A program made the position numbers and the translations under genes. The notes under the pieces were generated by a model. The model saw nothing but the letters and a program-made list of their open reading frames with translations, was not told the origin of the DNA and ran no database searches. From Chloroflexota bacterium (lineage in GTDB: Bacteria > Chloroflexota > Dehalococcoidia > Lucifugimonadales > UBA3495), in contig JAPPJA010000330.1 in NCBI GenBank assembly GCA_028874675.1, forward strand, positions 1 to 5,529: a stretch of DNA of 5,529 nucleotides, read 5' to 3'. Shown here one piece after another: positions 4,872-5,529 of this stretch; position 1 is the stretch's first letter; the number at the start of each line of letters is the position of its first letter.

Positions 4872-5529
4872 TTACTTCAGGTAGCTCATCTTCTCGAAGT
4901 TGCCGTTGACGATGGGGTTAGAGTCCAGGCCGAACCAGTCTTCCACGATGGTGGTGTAAGCGCCGCGGAAGTCGTAGTTGGGGACCAGGTCACCCTGTTC
5001 CAGGTCCTTGGCTTCGCGGGACGGGTACTCGCCGTACATACCGCCCTTAATCGCATCGCCGATGGCGAAGGCAACGCCGGCTGCGCCGTGGTCGGTGCCG
5101 GAGCCGTTGTCACGGACGCGGCGGCCGAACTCGGAGAACAGATACATGATCACGTTCTCGCCGGTATTGTGCTCCTTCAGGTCCTCGAAGAAAGCGGACA
5201 CACCTTCGGAGATGTCCTTCCAGAGGGCCGGGTGAGCGGCATACTCGCCGGCGTGGGTGTCGAAGCTGCCGTGCTGGGTGTAGAAGACCCGGGTTCCGAG
5301 GTCGGCCATGTAAACCTGGGCGATGTCGCGCAGGTGCTGGGCGATGGCGGAACTGGGATATTCCACGTTGGAGCTGTAGCGTTCGGGAGCGACCTTGACG
5401 ATGTCGGCGCCGATCATGGCTTCCGTTCCGGTGGAGCGCAGGTAGTCGGTGACGAAGCTGCCGCCCACGGTGGGGAATACATGCGGCTGAACAGGTCCAG
5501 GGCCTTGGCCCGCTGGTCCTGATCGCTGA
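4872..5529 (-). CDS. DUF1501 family protein, C-terminal part, apparent frameshift
   Basis: The C-terminal roughly 217 residues of a DUF1501 protein (alkaline phosphatase/sulfatase-like superfamily, function unestablished), cut by the right edge. Recognisable motifs, numbered from the GTG at 5468, are YTQHGSFDTH (64-72), YLFSEFGRRVRDNGSGTDHG (109-128), KGGMYGEYPS (141-150) and DLEQGDLVPNYDFR (155-168). The His and Asp residues in these motifs resemble the metal-binding residues of the superfamily. The gene ends in TAA 4872-4874. The GTG at 5466-5468 is not a real start. Between 5477 and 5527 a different frame reads SDQDQRAKALDLFSRMY, as expected for the family, and joins the downstream frame if one C is restored to the C-run (GGGG on +, 5472-5475). 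The protein would then read MYSPTVGGSF. This is a real -1 mutation or, more likely, a sequence error. Many members of this family carry an export signal at the N-terminus, which is not in the window. Confidence 0.85.
   Translation of the reverse strand, partial: QRSGPAGQGPGPVQPHVFPTVGGSFVTDYLRSTGTEAMIGADIVKVAPERYSSNVEYPSSAIAQHLRDIAQVYMADLGTRVFYTQHGSFDTHAGEYAAHPALWKDISEGVSAFFEDLKEHNTGENVIMYLFSEFGRRVRDNGSGTDHGAAGVAFAIGDAIKGGMYGEYPSREAKDLEQGDLVPNYDFRGAYTTIVEDWFGLDSNPIVNGNFEKMSYLK

Noticed and set aside
4710..5522. 270-residue open frame on the + strand
   Set aside because: It is antisense to the DUF1501 gene, which has clear family motifs; the + product looks like low-complexity shadow sequence.

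Overview
The window looks like a GC-rich bacterial chromosome fragment with one much more AT-rich gene. No rRNA or tRNA is present to fix the taxonomy. The mix of a DUF1501 protein, an NHL propeller, a PerR-like Fur protein and two-domain rhodaneses resembles environmental Chloroflexota (Dehalococcoidia/SAR202-type), but that is only an inference.

Layout: the 3' end of an unrecognised + strand gene (1-142) is followed by an intrinsic terminator. Every other gene is on the minus strand. Read in transcription order from the right edge they are: the C-terminal half of a DUF1501 protein (5529-4872, with an apparent frameshift near 5472-5475); a six-bladed NHL-repeat protein (4716-3685) with a strong terminator; a Fur/PerR-family regulator (3523-3089, probable TTG start, extended -10 promoter); a 340-bp intergenic stretch with a REP-like palindrome and a good sigma70-type promoter; a rhodanese (2748-1894); an AT-rich orphan gene with a possible PD-(D/E)XK/CoiA-like nuclease core (1870-1175); and a second, paralogous rhodanese (1109-279).

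The main discovery is that both rhodaneses are interrupted by an in-frame TGA exactly where the catalytic cysteine of the C-terminal rhodanese domain should be (Y-U-Q-x-G-x-R-A-A-H). A normal rhodanese C-terminus of 41-45 residues follows in the same frame. Directly after each TGA lies a 36-nt stem-loop with the same geometry in both copies: a 4-bp outer stem, a 7/6 internal loop, an identical 6-bp upper stem and a GGC apical loop. This is what a bacterial SECIS element looks like, so both genes are best read as selenoproteins. Standard gene calling would truncate both before the active site. TGA is used as an ordinary stop by the fur gene here, which argues against genome-wide recoding.

The upstream rhodanese appears to be transcribed from a promoter so close to its ATG that the mRNA would be leaderless or nearly so. 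The two paralogs and the AT-rich gene between them may form one transcription unit. Their physiological role (sulfur or selenium transfer, thiosulfate or mercaptopyruvate metabolism, cyanide detoxification) cannot be determined from the sequence. No selenocysteine synthesis genes are visible in the window.
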